Shown: positions 25,318-35,673, counted from the first letter of the stretch. The stretch is 64,000 nt of DNA from CAWJKP01 sp963843465 (GCA_963843465.1 CAWJKP010000003.1:868001-932000); one strand, 5' to 3'. Made by a program: numbers and translations. The notes: generated by a model from the sequence alone, not told the origin.

Positions 25318-27264
25318 TCATGTCCGCTCTGCGTCCCCGCCCTCATCGGCCGCGGACGGGTCGCCGGGTGCCGCGAGCCCTGCTTGTGCGTCAGCTCCGG
25401 CTTCCGGGCCCAACGCCCGCAGCAGTGGCTCGAGGTGCTGGACGTAGTGCTTCCAGCGGTGGATCGACGTGCTGTAGATCGGCTGCCGCACCTGCCAGAC
25501 GCTCGAAGTCTGCACGGGCCGGCGGCTCTCGTAATACCGCAGGCAGCGGTCGTCCCAGGCCAGCCCGCAAAAGTCGATCATCCGCCGCGAAAGCTCCTCG
25601 GTGCGGCCCACCAGGTCCTCGTACTGGACCTCCAACATCGCCAGCGGCAGGACCGCGCGCCAGTGGTCCATCAGCCGCAAGTAGAGCCGATAGTAAAAGC
25701 CAACGTCCTCGAGGCGATAGTGGTAGGGCGCAGCTTTCTTGAAGTCGCTGAAGTAGCAGGAGAGGCAGGTGTCCAGCGGATCGCGCCGGCAGTGGATCAC
25801 CCGCGCCTTGGGGAAGAGCAGGGCGATCAGGCCGAGGTGGAAGAAATTGGTGGGCATCTTGCTCGTGACCCGCAGGGCATTGCCGCAGACCGCCCGGCGG
25901 CGCTGGAGATAGGCTTCCGCCAGTTGCGCCAGCCGTTGCGGCTCCAAACCCGGAGGCGGAGAAGGCACGACGGGCCCCGAGAGCCGGTTGCCCCACAGCT
26001 CGTTGGCCATGACATCCGTGTCCGCCAGCTCGCCGCAGCCGTAGACCTGCGGATGGCTGGCGACGATCTGCTCGACCAGCGTCGTGCCCGAGCGGGGCAT
26101 GCCGACAATGAAGATCGGCAGTTGCGAAGGGTTGCCGCTGTCGCCGCCGGCGTCGAAGCGGGACTGGGGAAACCAGGCCTCCAGCCGTTGGACCAGCCGG
26201 AGAAAGTGTTGCCGATCGAAGTCGGGCCGGGCGATCTCGTTGGCCTGGTGGTAATGGGAGAACGCCCGGTCGTACTGCCCCAGGTCGTCGTAGGCCTTGC
26301 CCAGGGTGAAGTGGAGCTGCCGGCGATCCAGCGTGGGAAGATCGTTGCGGGCCGCGGCGGCCTCGAGCGCCTCGACCGTCGCCTGGTCCTCCGGCGTGAA
26401 ACGCTGGATCAGCGAGAGGCTGTAGTAGGTCTTCAGGTCGGCCGGATTGAGCTGCAGGGCGGCCGAGTACTCCCGCTTGGCCTCGTCGAACTGTCCCAGG
26501 TCGCGGTAGGCGTGGCCCAGGTTATGATGGAGGTCGGCCCGGTTCGGGGCCAGCCGCAGGGCCTCGCGGTAGCTGGCGACCGCTTCCGCCACGGCGCCGA
26601 GGCTCAAGAGGATCGTGCCCAGCGCGTTGTGGGCCTCGGCGATGGCCGGGTTCAAGGCGATCGCCTGGCGGCACAAGGTTTCGGCCTCGGCCAGGTTGCC
26701 CTGCTCCCGCAGCGCGTTGCCCAGGTTGACCATGGCGTAGGGGAACTTGGGGTCGATGGCCAGCGCGGACCGGTAGTTGGCGATCGCCTCGGACGCTTTT
26801 CCCTGGTGCCAGAGCGCGGCGCCCAGGCCGTTATACGCCTCGGCCATACGCGGATTCAGCCGGATGGCCTGGCGGCTCCAGGTCTCGGCTTCGGTCCAAC
26901 GGCCTTCTTCCCCCCGCACGTTTCCCAGGTTGTTCATCGCTTGGGCAAAGCTCGGCGCCAGGTTTATCGCCGCCTGGTAGCTGGCGGCCGCCTCCGCCAA
27001 TCGTCCCAGCGCTTGGTAAGCGAGGCCGAGATTGTTGAGATAGGCCGGGTTGTTGGGCGTCAGCGACAGCGCGCGCTGGATCGTGCTGACGGCCGAAGGG
27101 TAATCGCCCTTCTGGTAAGCGACCACGCCCCGCAAATGAACCGCCTCGGCGTTGGAAGGATCTTGCGCGACGATCTGCGCGTAGATCGCATCGGCCTGCG
27201 ACAAATCGCCCAACCTGTGGTAGGCCAGCGCGGCCTGGAGCATCTGCTGGGGGCTGGAGGGCAT
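25318..27264 (-). CDS. TPR-repeat sulfotransferase
   Basis: 648 aa from ATG 27264. Residues about 1-340 are some nine TPRs (for example AYLNNLGLAYQALGRLAEAA). The C-terminal half is a sulfotransferase domain with the PAPS 5'-phosphosulfate loop GMPRSGTTLVEQI at about 386 and a later CRRDPLDTCLSCYF segment (3'-phosphate binding). It would transfer sulfate from PAPS to an unknown acceptor; TPR fusions of this kind are frequent in planctomycetes. No sulfatase is adjacent. The last ~20 residues are low-complexity. Confidence 0.9.
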   Translation of the reverse strand: MPSSPQQMLQAALAYHRLGDLSQADAIYAQIVAQDPSNAEAVHLRGVVAYQKGDYPSAVSTIQRALSLTPNNPAYLNNLGLAYQALGRLAEAAASYQAAINLAPSFAQAMNNLGNVRGEEGRWTEAETWSRQAIRLNPRMAEAYNGLGAALWHQGKASEAIANYRSALAIDPKFPYAMVNLGNALREQGNLAEAETLCRQAIALNPAIAEAHNALGTILLSLGAVAEAVASYREALRLAPNRADLHHNLGHAYRDLGQFDEAKREYSAALQLNPADLKTYYSLSLIQRFTPEDQATVEALEAAAARNDLPTLDRRQLHFTLGKAYDDLGQYDRAFSHYHQANEIARPDFDRQHFLRLVQRLEAWFPQSRFDAGGDSGNPSQLPIFIVGMPRSGTTLVEQIVASHPQVYGCGELADTDVMANELWGNRLSGPVVPSPPPGLEPQRLAQLAEAYLQRRRAVCGNALRVTSKMPTNFFHLGLIALLFPKARVIHCRRDPLDTCLSCYFSDFKKAAPYHYRLEDVGFYYRLYLRLMDHWRAVLPLAMLEVQYEDLVGRTEELSRRMIDFCGLAWDDRCLRYYESRRPVQTSSVWQVRQPIYSTSIHRWKHYVQHLEPLLRALGPEAGADAQAGLAAPGDPSAADEGGDAERT

Positions 27265-27291
27265 GGCCGAGCCTAAGGGCGGGCGATTCAA

Positions 27292-27751
27292 GGCAGACGG
27301 GGAGGCAAAGCGACTTCAGTCCGCTGAATCGAGCTGGGGTGTTCTCTGTTCCGTAGCGAGCCTCGTAGCAAGCGCCACAGCGGCCGGCGTGTCTTGCAGC
27401 CGCACGACGGGTTCCGGCCCGCCACGCGGCAACGCACGCCTGGACGCCTCTTCAGGGTTCCATTCTGCTCTTCGGCAGGGAAAACACAAGCGCCGTTTCT
27501 TGCAATCCAGGGCCGTTTTGTGAATGGGTCAACGGGAGGGGTGCATTCTTCCCCGTGTCTTGCGGGTTTTGTAACCGTTCACGGGGACTGTCCCGATTTT
27601 CGCGGCGCAAGGGGCGCTGCGGCGAAATAATCCGGGGTAACGCAGCTTTCGCGGAGCGAAAGGCGACACTTATTTACCCGCCGATCCTTTCATTCTTTTA
27701 CCGGCGAAAGTAGAATGGCTGCTGCCTCCCCGGAACGGAGAATCATCATCC
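27292..27751. repeat. Divergent spacer with partial repeats
   Basis: About 460 bp without a supportable gene. Positions 27570-27622 (ACCGTTCACGGGGACTGTCC ... GCGGCGAAA) match the family also found at 52.35-52.54 kb. Positions 27623-27640 hold AATAATCCGGGG, and 27645-27672 is a right half of family B (CTTTCGCGGAGCGAAAGGCG). Confidence 0.7.
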
Positions 27752-28984
27752 ATGATGCGGATCGCACACGCGAAACGAGTGGTCTTGGCCTTTCCCGTGA
27801 CACTTTCCTGGGCGGCGGCCGTGGCCGAGGGCGTGGCGGACTACGCTCGCCAGAAGGGCGGCTGGGACTTCACCACCAGTCCGCCCACGCTGCCCCAGGC
27901 CGAAGAGTTGGCGCTGACCGTCTACAACCTCAAGGGCTGGCCGGGCGACGGCGTGATCACCATCCTTAGCGACGCGGCCGAGTGCCGCGCGGCTCGCCGG
28001 CTGAAAGTTCCCGTGGTCTTGGTGGGCGGGAACCTGAACGATTGCGGCCTGCCCCAGGTGCGAGTCGACGCCTATGCGGTCGGTCGAATGGCGGCCGAAC
28101 ACCTTTTGGCCATCGGTCTGCGGCGGCTGGCCTACTGTGGGCTTCGCGGCCCCTGGTATTCGCAAGAGCGACGGCGGGGCTTCGTCGAGCGGGCGCGGAA
28201 AGCGGGTGCGTCTTGCGAGGTTTTCGAGACCTCGGCGTCCGCCGATCCGCGGGCCAGTTGGCAACAGCGCCGGGCCGCGCTGGGCCAATGGTTGACGGGC
28301 CTCGTCTTGCCGGTGGGCGTGTTGGCGGTGCACGATTACCGCGCCCGGGTGCTGGTCGACGAGTGCGTGCGACTGGGACTGGACGTGCCGCACGACGTGG
28401 CCGTGCTGGGCGTGGGCAACGATCTGACGGCCTGCGAGTTCTGCCAGCCGAGCCTCAGCAGCGTCTCGCCCGCCGGGCGGCAGATCGGCTACGAAGCGGC
28501 CGCGTTTCTGGACCGCTTGATGGCCGGCCAGCCCGTGCCCAAGCGCGACCTGTCGATTCCGCCCGACGGCGTCGTCCCCCGCCGCTCCACCGACACCCTG
28601 GCGGTCGACGACCCGAACGTCAGCGCGGCGGTCCACTACATGCAGGACCACCTGGACGAGGTCTTCGGCATCGAGCGCGTGATGAAGCAGGTCGCCGTCT
28701 CCCGCCGGCGGCTGCACGAGCAGTTTCAGCGGCTGTTGAACTACACGCCCTACGGGTATCTCTGCCACCTGCGGGTTGAACGGGCCAAGTTGTTGCTGGC
28801 CGTGCCCGGGCCGTTCAAGCTCCGCACGATCGCCGTTGCCTGCGGCTTCTCTTCCCCCGCCCGCTTTCGACTGGTCTTTCAACGCCTGACCGGTATGACT
28901 CCGGCGGAATATCACCGCAAGCACCGCGGCCCGGCGAGGTCGAAGCGATCGAAGCCCAAGCCGTCGAAGCGGAGCAAGGAATAG
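27752..28984 (+). CDS. XylR-like transcription regulator (LacI-type sensor plus AraC HTH)
   Basis: 410 aa. Residues about 8-275 form a periplasmic-binding-protein-like sugar sensor of the LacI/XylR type (VAVLGVGNDLTACEFCQPSL). Residues about 285-390 are an AraC-type double helix-turn-helix (VAVSRRRLHEQFQRLL; IAVACGFSSPARFRLVFQRL). The family activates sugar-utilisation genes on ligand binding; the ligand is unknown and no sugar genes flank it. A basic, Lys-rich C-terminal tail follows. GGAG lies upstream of the tandem ATGATG. Confidence 0.92.
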   Translation: MMRIAHAKRVVLAFPVTLSWAAAVAEGVADYARQKGGWDFTTSPPTLPQAEELALTVYNLKGWPGDGVITILSDAAECRAARRLKVPVVLVGGNLNDCGLPQVRVDAYAVGRMAAEHLLAIGLRRLAYCGLRGPWYSQERRRGFVERARKAGASCEVFETSASADPRASWQQRRAALGQWLTGLVLPVGVLAVHDYRARVLVDECVRLGLDVPHDVAVLGVGNDLTACEFCQPSLSSVSPAGRQIGYEAAAFLDRLMAGQPVPKRDLSIPPDGVVPRRSTDTLAVDDPNVSAAVHYMQDHLDEVFGIERVMKQVAVSRRRLHEQFQRLLNYTPYGYLCHLRVERAKLLLAVPGPFKLRTIAVACGFSSPARFRLVFQRLTGMTPAEYHRKHRGPARSKRSKPKPSKRSKE

Positions 28985-29165
28985 TGGTCAGTGGCTAGTG
29001 GCTAGTGCCATGCGCTATGCGCCGAAACACTCGGACCGTGAATAATCCGGGCGAGTAGTTAGTGGTCGGCGATCGGCGGTCAGCGGCAAAACGACAACGC
29101 CACGCGATCGCTGAAAGCTGATCGCTGAAAGCTGAAAGCTGATCGCTGAAAGCTGATCGCTGTCC
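28985..29165. repeat. Heptamer tracts
   Basis: GTGGTCAGTGGCTAGTGGC at the left and AAGCTGATCGCTGAAAGCTG (repeated to 29161) at the right are 7-bp-period tracts. CCGTGAATAATCCGGG at 29036-29051 is the recurrent motif shared with family A surroundings. No gene is seen. Confidence 0.85.
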
Positions 29166-29167
29166 AC

Positions 29168-31393
29168 CTACCGCTGGCTGACGCTGCCGGTAGCGGCCTG
29201 CGCCGAGGGCGGGGCGGACTGCGACGGGCCGGCCTTGGCGAGGCCCTCGAGGATGGCCGCTTCCGTGATCCAGGTCTCCTGGCCGGAAGGGAAGCAAATC
29301 GGGTGGTTGGGATCGCGGGCGGGCAGAATCGCCACCACCGGAATCTGCTTATAGCCCAACCCTTCCAGCATCTTCTCGATGTCCTTCGAGGGATGGGTCC
29401 AGTCGGCGGTCATGGTCACCACCCCGTTTCGCTCCACGAGCCCTCGTAACTGGCCGGAACTCAGCACCGTGGCTTCTACCACCTTGCAGTTGGGGCACCA
29501 ATCGGCCGTAAAGTCGATCAGCACCGTCGAAGGTCCCGTGGGAAGATTCCGGGCGGGAACCACTTCTAGACCCTGCTCGGCAAGCTGCAACTCCGCCCGC
29601 TCGCGGAACCGATCGGCCAGGACCTTCTGCATGCCGGGAAGCGAGGCGTGCCCCGTGATCCCGCCGATTCCCGGGAACATCAAGATCCAGACCGCGCCCA
29701 CGAAGGCCGACGCGCCCAGCCAGGCGCGGACCTTGGTCCCCGTATCGGCCAGGACCAAGGCTTCCCTGCCGATCCACCAGCAGCCAGCCCAGATCGCGAA
29801 CAACAGCCCGAGGGTCGGAACAACATACGACGGATCGAGGAACGTGAAGAGGTAGACCACCGTCGCCAGCAGGACGAAGCCCATGATCTGTTTGAAGGTC
29901 TCCATCCAGGCCCCGGGCTTGGGCAGCACCCGCAGCAGGTTGGGCAGCGCCCCGACCAGCAAGTAAGGACTGGCCATCCCGAAGCCCACGGTGGCAAACA
30001 CCAGCAGCGTGGTAGGCGCCGGCTGTCGCAGGGCCCAAGCCAATGCCCAGCCCATGAACGGCCCCGTGCAGGGAGTTGCCAGGATCGTGGTCAACACGCC
30101 CTTGGCAAAGGCCCCCGTGAAGCCCTCCTCCTGGGCCACTTCGGCCGCCTTGCCCCGGCCGATGAAACCGGGAATGGGTATCTCCCAGACGCCCAGCAAA
30201 CTCAATCCCATGGCGAAGACGATGGCCGCCATGACGATATTGAACCCCGGCCGCTGAAACTGTTGTCCCCAGCCCAGTTTCAGTCCGATCGCCAGGCCCG
30301 CCAGCACCAGAAACACGCTGATGATCCCCAGCGAATACCAGACGTTCAGGGCCAGGATGCGACGGCGATCATGGCCGGCCTGCTCGACAAAGGAGAGGAT
30401 CTTCAGGCCGATCACGGGCAGCACGCAAGGCATCACATTCAGGATCAGGCCGCCGAGGAAGGCCAGCAGAATCATGGGCAAAAGCGGCGTCTGATCGACA
30501 ACGCTGGCGACATTGCCCTTCATCACGTCCCAATCAAACTGCGGCGCCACCCGCTTGAGGCTCGCCAGGGTAAAAGGCCGCCAGGCGAGGTGTTCTTGGC
30601 CGGCGGCTTGCTGTCCGCCGGGCACGGGCGGGGGCGGTTCCTCGGGAGGACCCACGTCCGGCGGTTGCTGCGACGATGCGGAAGGAGACGGCGGCGCCAT
30701 GAGGTCCGGCGGAGCGGAAACATCCGGCGGGGCCGAAGCATCCGGCGGGGCGGAGTTAGCCCCGGCGGCCACGGCGGACCCAGGCGGGCTAAAGCCCACC
30801 CTACCAACGGCGTCCGGCGGAGGCGGCGCCGCGCCAATTTCCTCGACGGGGAAACCCGGTCCCAAAGTGGCGACGAAGGGGAAGTCCCGCGGCGGCACGC
30901 AGGCACCCGCTTCGCACGTCTGCGCGAACACCGTCCCCTCGATCTTCAGCGCGGCAAGATCAGCCCCCGGCGCGAACTGGACGGGCGCGTACCAGACGGC
31001 CGTCCGCTGGTGGGTCTCGACGATCAGGCCCTTGTAGAGAGGGCTGGCTCTCTTCTGCGGAGGCGTGGCGGCTCGAAAGTCGCCGACGTGGAACTGGTTG
31101 GACGGCTTGACCTTGATCACGGTCCGCGTCGGCCCCTTCGGGGCTTGCGTGATCGAGTAGATCTCCCAGCCGGGCTTGATCGCCGCCTTGATGAACAGGC
31201 GGGCCGGGTTGGTCCCGTCCGGCCGGGTAAACTGCCCGCTGAAACTGACCGCCGATCTGCCCCCGAAGCGGGCTGGCGAAGTGCCAAAAGCGTCCGGGCC
31301 GAACTGGGCCCGCGCAGGTACGCCGGCAATCAGCCCGGACAGAAAAAGCAACCCTAGTATCCACTGGGGGTAGACTCTACCCATTTTCCGCAT
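29168..31393 (-). CDS. dsbD: DsbD-like thiol:disulfide interchange protein
   Basis: 741 aa, with GGGAGG before ATG 31393. Order: signal peptide (1-29), N-terminal DsbD-alpha-like domain (about 50-180), a Pro-rich low-complexity linker (about 190-265), about eight TM helices (about 300-580, including LGGLILNVMPCVLPVIGLK with the conserved Cys and TPCTGPFMGWAL), and a C-terminal thioredoxin domain with DWCPNCK at about 632-638. It carries electrons from cytoplasmic thioredoxin to periplasmic substrates. A dispersed repeat (30755-30804) lies in frame within the linker. Confidence 0.93.
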   Translation of the reverse strand: MRKMGRVYPQWILGLLFLSGLIAGVPARAQFGPDAFGTSPARFGGRSAVSFSGQFTRPDGTNPARLFIKAAIKPGWEIYSITQAPKGPTRTVIKVKPSNQFHVGDFRAATPPQKRASPLYKGLIVETHQRTAVWYAPVQFAPGADLAALKIEGTVFAQTCEAGACVPPRDFPFVATLGPGFPVEEIGAAPPPPDAVGRVGFSPPGSAVAAGANSAPPDASAPPDVSAPPDLMAPPSPSASSQQPPDVGPPEEPPPPVPGGQQAAGQEHLAWRPFTLASLKRVAPQFDWDVMKGNVASVVDQTPLLPMILLAFLGGLILNVMPCVLPVIGLKILSFVEQAGHDRRRILALNVWYSLGIISVFLVLAGLAIGLKLGWGQQFQRPGFNIVMAAIVFAMGLSLLGVWEIPIPGFIGRGKAAEVAQEEGFTGAFAKGVLTTILATPCTGPFMGWALAWALRQPAPTTLLVFATVGFGMASPYLLVGALPNLLRVLPKPGAWMETFKQIMGFVLLATVVYLFTFLDPSYVVPTLGLLFAIWAGCWWIGREALVLADTGTKVRAWLGASAFVGAVWILMFPGIGGITGHASLPGMQKVLADRFRERAELQLAEQGLEVVPARNLPTGPSTVLIDFTADWCPNCKVVEATVLSSGQLRGLVERNGVVTMTADWTHPSKDIEKMLEGLGYKQIPVVAILPARDPNHPICFPSGQETWITEAAILEGLAKAGPSQSAPPSAQAATGSVSQR
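30755..30804. repeat. Composite half-repeat inside dsbD
   Basis: Half of family D (GTTAGCCCCGGCGGCCACGG) is joined to CGGGCTAAAGCCCACCCTAC. In the dsbD product it reads VGRVGFSPPGSAVAAGAN, inside the disordered linker, with the frame preserved. Confidence 0.75.
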
Positions 31394-31653
31394 TCTTGGC
31401 CTCCCATCCGATCGTCAGAACCCCCTGTGAGCTTACCGCCCGGCTACGGCGGAATCAAGGCCGCGAAATGGCCAGGTAGGGTGGGACAAGGCCGCAATGG
31501 CGGCCGCCGGCCCACCAAGACCTAGCGAAGTAGGGTGGGTCGAGCGCAGCGAGCCCCAAACGCACGAAGTTAAGGAATCTTTGATTTATCCGTCAGAAAG
31601 AAGAGCCAAAACACGGAACACTAATCATCGCTAATCTTCGCTAATTCACCATA
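31394..31653. repeat. Partial family C repeats and degenerate heptamer arms
   Basis: Left half of family C at 31476-31525 (GTAGGGTGGGACAAGGCCGC), then a second start TAGGGTGGGTCGAGCGCAGC at 31530. Degenerate inverted tracts (CACTAATCATCGCTAATC ... CAATTAGTG) span 31616-31680 and enter the next gene's 3' end. No gene is seen. Confidence 0.75.
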
Positions 31654-32690
31654 TTAGCGTCGATCAGTGTCAATTAGTGTTCCCGCTGTTTGCATATTCT
31701 CCAGGCGGAGGAGAATCTCATCCAGACGACGTGGGATCGCATCGCCGGAGACGAACACCCTCCCCTGGCGGTAGATCCAGTCGATCCAGTTCAGCCCGGA
31801 CATCAACACCGTGCTGCGGTCAAATGCTTTGACCAGAAACAGTTCGGCTTCTTCCAAAGGGTGGACTGCCTGATAGGTCGCCAGACCAATCTGCCACCAT
31901 TGCCGATCGTCTCCCGCCAAGCTTCCCAGCAGCCGCGCCAGGTCGGCGGACACGTTGTCGACCCGCGAGGAGCCAAAATCGACCAGACCGACAACCATGT
32001 CCCCCTGGAAAAGGAGATGGTCGCGCCAAATATCACCGATGCAGAACTGTAGGGGAACTTTAGAGGATTGACAAGCCTCCAGCAGTACGAGGACGCCCCC
32101 GGCCAAGTTCGGCACCAGCCCGAGGATTCGCCGGGAGCGGAACTCGCCTTCCGGCCAAACGCCTGGGCGGATCGCGGCTTCGAGTCCCTCCAAACCGCCC
32201 GCCAACCACTGCCGCAGTTGCCCGGTCCGCTCGTGAATGCCAGGTGATGGTCCGCGGGGCGATCCAGTTCCCCCAAAAGACACAGCAGCCCGATGAAATT
32301 GAGCCAAAGCGGTCATCGCCGCACGCAGCTTGACAACAGAGGGCGATTGGTGAAAATCGGCCAGCCCGGGAAGCCAGGATGTCAGGTCCCAAAAGTGGCC
32401 CTCATGGACGACGTAGGTCTGGCCATCTCGGGTGCGTCGCGGAACTGGAACGTGCGGAAACCCGTTCCGCCAGACGTGCCGCAATAGGGCATGGATTGTT
32501 TCCAGGTCCTCCCCGCTCGGGTGTCTCCGTGGCCACTTCCGCAGGCAGAGTGGGCCGGCAGGGGCCTGGATCCGCCAGATCTCGGCCCCGCTGAAGCCGC
32601 CCGCCGACCCTAGAATTCAGCCCGTAAGGCCTTGCAATCTTCCGCGTAAGCTGTCAATACTTCCAGATAGGCGATGTGGTCGGCCGTCAT
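31654..32690 (-). CDS. APH/ChoK-fold phosphotransferase (frameshifted)
   Basis: About 345 aa when two frames are joined. ATG 32690 begins the N-terminal part (LEVLTAYAEDCKALRAEF), which ends at a TAG near 32611. A -1 shift there restores LGSAGGFSGAEIWRI, the nucleotide-binding loop, and the rest (IWRDHLLFQG, GLVDFGSS) gives the catalytic and Mg-binding loops of aminoglycoside-phosphotransferase-like kinases. The catalytic Asp is in GDIWRDHLLF. The substrate is unknown; a small-molecule or homoserine kinase-like role is possible. One missing base near 32612-32617 is the simplest explanation. Confidence 0.75.
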
Positions 32691-32745
32691 GGGATTTTTC
32701 AAACGGTAAGAATCAACCACAAAGGCCACAAAGAGTCAGGAAGGA

Positions 32746-32843
32746 GTAGGGTGGGACAAGCTCGCGTAAGCGAGCGCCGGCCCACCAGCGCCGAACAGGA
32801 TTGGTGGGCCGGCGGCCGCCAAGGCGGCCTGGTCCCACCCTAC
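32746..32843. repeat. Family C palindrome
   Basis: GTAGGGTGGGACAAGCTCGC at the left and GGCCTGGTCCCACCCTAC at the right, with GCGCCGGCCCACCA and its complement inside. It sits 73 bp before the metalloprotease start. Confidence 0.9.
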
Positions 32844-32915
32844 GAGTCCCCGAAAGCCAACGCGAGGGTGCGTACCGCGCACCCTGCAATTATTTCCATC
32901 CGCTGAGGTCTCTCG

Positions 32916-35579
32916 ATGCGTATTCTACTGCGCGTGACGGCCACCTGGGTCGTTTTGAGCCTGGTGCCGGCCGCCTCGCAAGAGGTGATGGGCGATCCAC
33001 CCGCCGCCGCCGCGGCTGCGCACAGCGATGGGCCCAGCCACGCGGAAGCGAAGACCCCCGCGCTGTCCTACGGCGACCTGCTGAAAAACGCCGTCGAGAT
33101 CGGCGGGCTGGTCAAGCTCCATCGCAAAGAGGACAAGCTTTTCGCCGAGCTGACGCCCAACCTGCTGGACCGCGACTTCATCGTACTGATCGCCATCGCG
33201 CGGGGCATCGGCGAGGGCCGGCTCTTGGGCGGCATGAGCTGGGAGCAGGGCGACGACTGGCTCTGGCAGTTCCGCAAGACCGACCAGCGGATCCAGGTCG
33301 TCCGCCGCAACGTCCGCTTCACGGCCGCCAAGGGCAGCCCGGAAGAGCGGGCGGTGAAACTGGCCTACACCGACAGCGTGCTCTTCAGTCTGCCGATCGC
33401 CGCCACCAGTCCCGGCGGGGCCTATGTGGTCGACCTGGCGCCGGTCTTCATGAGCGACCTGCCGAAGATCTCCTCGATCCTGGAAGGCTTCACCTTCTCC
33501 CGCGAGAAATCCAGTTGGGCGGCGGTCAAAGGCTTCAAGGACAATGTCGAGATCGAAGTGGCCGCCACCTATTCCTCCAACGGCAGCCGGCAAATGGACA
33601 CCGTGCCCGACAGCCGCGGGGCCACGATCAACGTCCACTATTCTCTGAGCCTGCTGCCGGAGACGGGCTACCAGCCGCGGCTGGCCGACGACCGCGTGGG
33701 CTACTTTCTCACGGTGCTGAAGGACTACTCCCGCTCCGGCGACGAGGAGCGGTTCGTCCGCTACGTCAATCGCTGGGACCTCCGCAAGGCCGATCCCGCG
33801 GCCGACCTCTCCCCGCCCAAGAAGCCGATCATCTTCTGGCTGGAGAAGACGATCCCCTTCGAGTGCCGCAAGCCGATCCGCGAGGGCATCCTGGAGTGGA
33901 ACAAGGCCTTCGAGAAAATCGGCCTGGCCAACGCCATCGAGGTCCGCCAGCAGCCGGACGAAGCCGATTGGGACCCCGAGGACATCAACTACAACACCTT
34001 CCGCTGGATCACCTCCAGCGCCGGCTTCGCCATGGGCCCCAGCCGCGTGAACCCGATCACCGGCGAGATCCTCGACGCCGACATGATCTTCGACGCCGAC
34101 TTCCTGCAGTATTGGCGGTGGCAGTACGAGACCGGGCATTCCGTCGCTGCCTCGCCGGGCCAGGCCCGGACCGACGAGCTGGAGCAGATGTTCGAGCTTC
34201 CCTCCGGGGCCTGTCCTTGCCCGTGGCATTGCACCCTGAGCCGCGGGATGGCCAACCAGTTGGCCCTGGGGGCGATCGCCCTGTCCGACGTCAACCGGCC
34301 CGCCTCCAAGGAGCAGATGCACAAGCTGATCGACCAGGCGCTGAAGTTCACGGCGATGCACGAGCTGGGCCATACCTTGGGGCTGCGCCACAACTTCCAG
34401 GCCAGCACGATGCTCACCCTGGAAGAGCTGAACGACCCGGCAAAAACGGCCTCGACCGGGCTGGCCGCCTCGGTGATGGACTACCTGCCGATCAACTTCG
34501 TCCCCAAGGGCCAGCGGCAGGGCGACTACTTCAGCACGACCATCGGCCCCTACGACTACTGGGCCATCGAGTACGGCTACAAGCCCTTGTCGCGCAACAC
34601 GCACGCCGACCTTGCCGTGCTGAAGAAGATCGCCTCCCGCGGCTCGGAGCCCGCGTTGGCCTTCGCCACGGACGAGGACCTGCGGTCGGAGGATCCCGAC
34701 CCGCTGGTCAACACCTTCGACCTGGGCAAGGACCCCTTGCAGTTCGCCCGCTGGCGGGCCAGCCTGGTCCACGAGCTTCTGCCGACGGTGGTCGACCGCA
34801 TCACGGCCGACGGCGACACTTACGACCGGGCCCGCCGGGCGTTCAACGTGCTCATGGGCTACCACGGCTTGGGGATGCACGTGGCCGCGCGGTTCATCGG
34901 CGGGGTTTACGTCCACCGCGACCACAAGGGCGACCCGGGCAACCGCCCGCCGCTGGTCGTCGTCGAGGCCGCCCGCCAGCGCGAGGCCCTGGCGCTGCTC
35001 AAAGAAGAGGTTTTTGGGCCCAATGCCTATCAGCTTCCCACAGAACTCTTGAACCGCTTGGCGCCGCCCAAGTGGGTCCACTGGGGCACGCGGTCCAACG
35101 ATCAGGTCGACTACCCCGTCCACGACGTGATCCTCGGCTGGCAGGACCGCATCCTCTCCCAGCTCTTGTCCTCCCAGACGCTCACCCGGCTGGTCGATTC
35201 GGAGCTCAAAGTCCCCGCCGACCAGGACGCCTTCACCGCCGCCGACCTGATCCGCGAGCTGTCGACGACCGTCTACCAGGAAGTCGACAAGCTGGGCGAC
35301 GGCAAGTTCACGGTTCGCAAGCCGGCGATTTCCAGCCTCCGCCGCAACCTCCAGCGCCGCTACTTCGAGCGCCTGGCGGCGATGGCGCTGGGCCAGTCCC
35401 CCGCACCGGCCGACTGCGTGGCCCTGGCCAACCTCGAGCTGGAGGGCCTGGAGTCGCGGATCAAGACCTCGCTGGCCGGCAAGGCCCAGTTGGACGTTTA
35501 CAGCCAGTCCCATCTCAAGGACCTGCTCTGGCGGATCGAGAAGGTCCGCGATGCCCGGCTGCCGATGAATGGGCCGTAA
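32916..35579 (+). CDS. Secreted zinc metalloprotease of the DUF5117/DUF5118 type
   Basis: 887 aa, GAGG 8 nt before ATG 32916. A signal peptide covers about residues 1-26. The zinc site HELGHTLGLRH is at about 482-492 with a Met-turn-like ASVMDYLPIN afterwards, as in metzincins. The preceding domain (LLKNAVEIGGLVKLHRKEDK ... FFLTV-like strands) matches the N-terminal DUF5117 region of this family. The substrate is unknown; it is probably periplasmic or cell-surface. Length fits the family. Confidence 0.9.
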   Translation: MRILLRVTATWVVLSLVPAASQEVMGDPPAAAAAAHSDGPSHAEAKTPALSYGDLLKNAVEIGGLVKLHRKEDKLFAELTPNLLDRDFIVLIAIARGIGEGRLLGGMSWEQGDDWLWQFRKTDQRIQVVRRNVRFTAAKGSPEERAVKLAYTDSVLFSLPIAATSPGGAYVVDLAPVFMSDLPKISSILEGFTFSREKSSWAAVKGFKDNVEIEVAATYSSNGSRQMDTVPDSRGATINVHYSLSLLPETGYQPRLADDRVGYFLTVLKDYSRSGDEERFVRYVNRWDLRKADPAADLSPPKKPIIFWLEKTIPFECRKPIREGILEWNKAFEKIGLANAIEVRQQPDEADWDPEDINYNTFRWITSSAGFAMGPSRVNPITGEILDADMIFDADFLQYWRWQYETGHSVAASPGQARTDELEQMFELPSGACPCPWHCTLSRGMANQLALGAIALSDVNRPASKEQMHKLIDQALKFTAMHELGHTLGLRHNFQASTMLTLEELNDPAKTASTGLAASVMDYLPINFVPKGQRQGDYFSTTIGPYDYWAIEYGYKPLSRNTHADLAVLKKIASRGSEPALAFATDEDLRSEDPDPLVNTFDLGKDPLQFARWRASLVHELLPTVVDRITADGDTYDRARRAFNVLMGYHGLGMHVAARFIGGVYVHRDHKGDPGNRPPLVVVEAARQREALALLKEEVFGPNAYQLPTELLNRLAPPKWVHWGTRSNDQVDYPVHDVILGWQDRILSQLLSSQTLTRLVDSELKVPADQDAFTAADLIRELSTTVYQEVDKLGDGKFTVRKPAISSLRRNLQRRYFERLAAMALGQSPAPADCVALANLELEGLESRIKTSLAGKAQLDVYSQSHLKDLLWRIEKVRDARLPMNGP

Positions 35580-35673
35580 GGGCGGGTGGGTCCAGTCTCC
35601 CACCACCCCCCTGCGGCTGGTTTTGCGAGGGGCCACTGGGCGTAAAGCAGTTGATGATGAGGTCGCAGACAAG

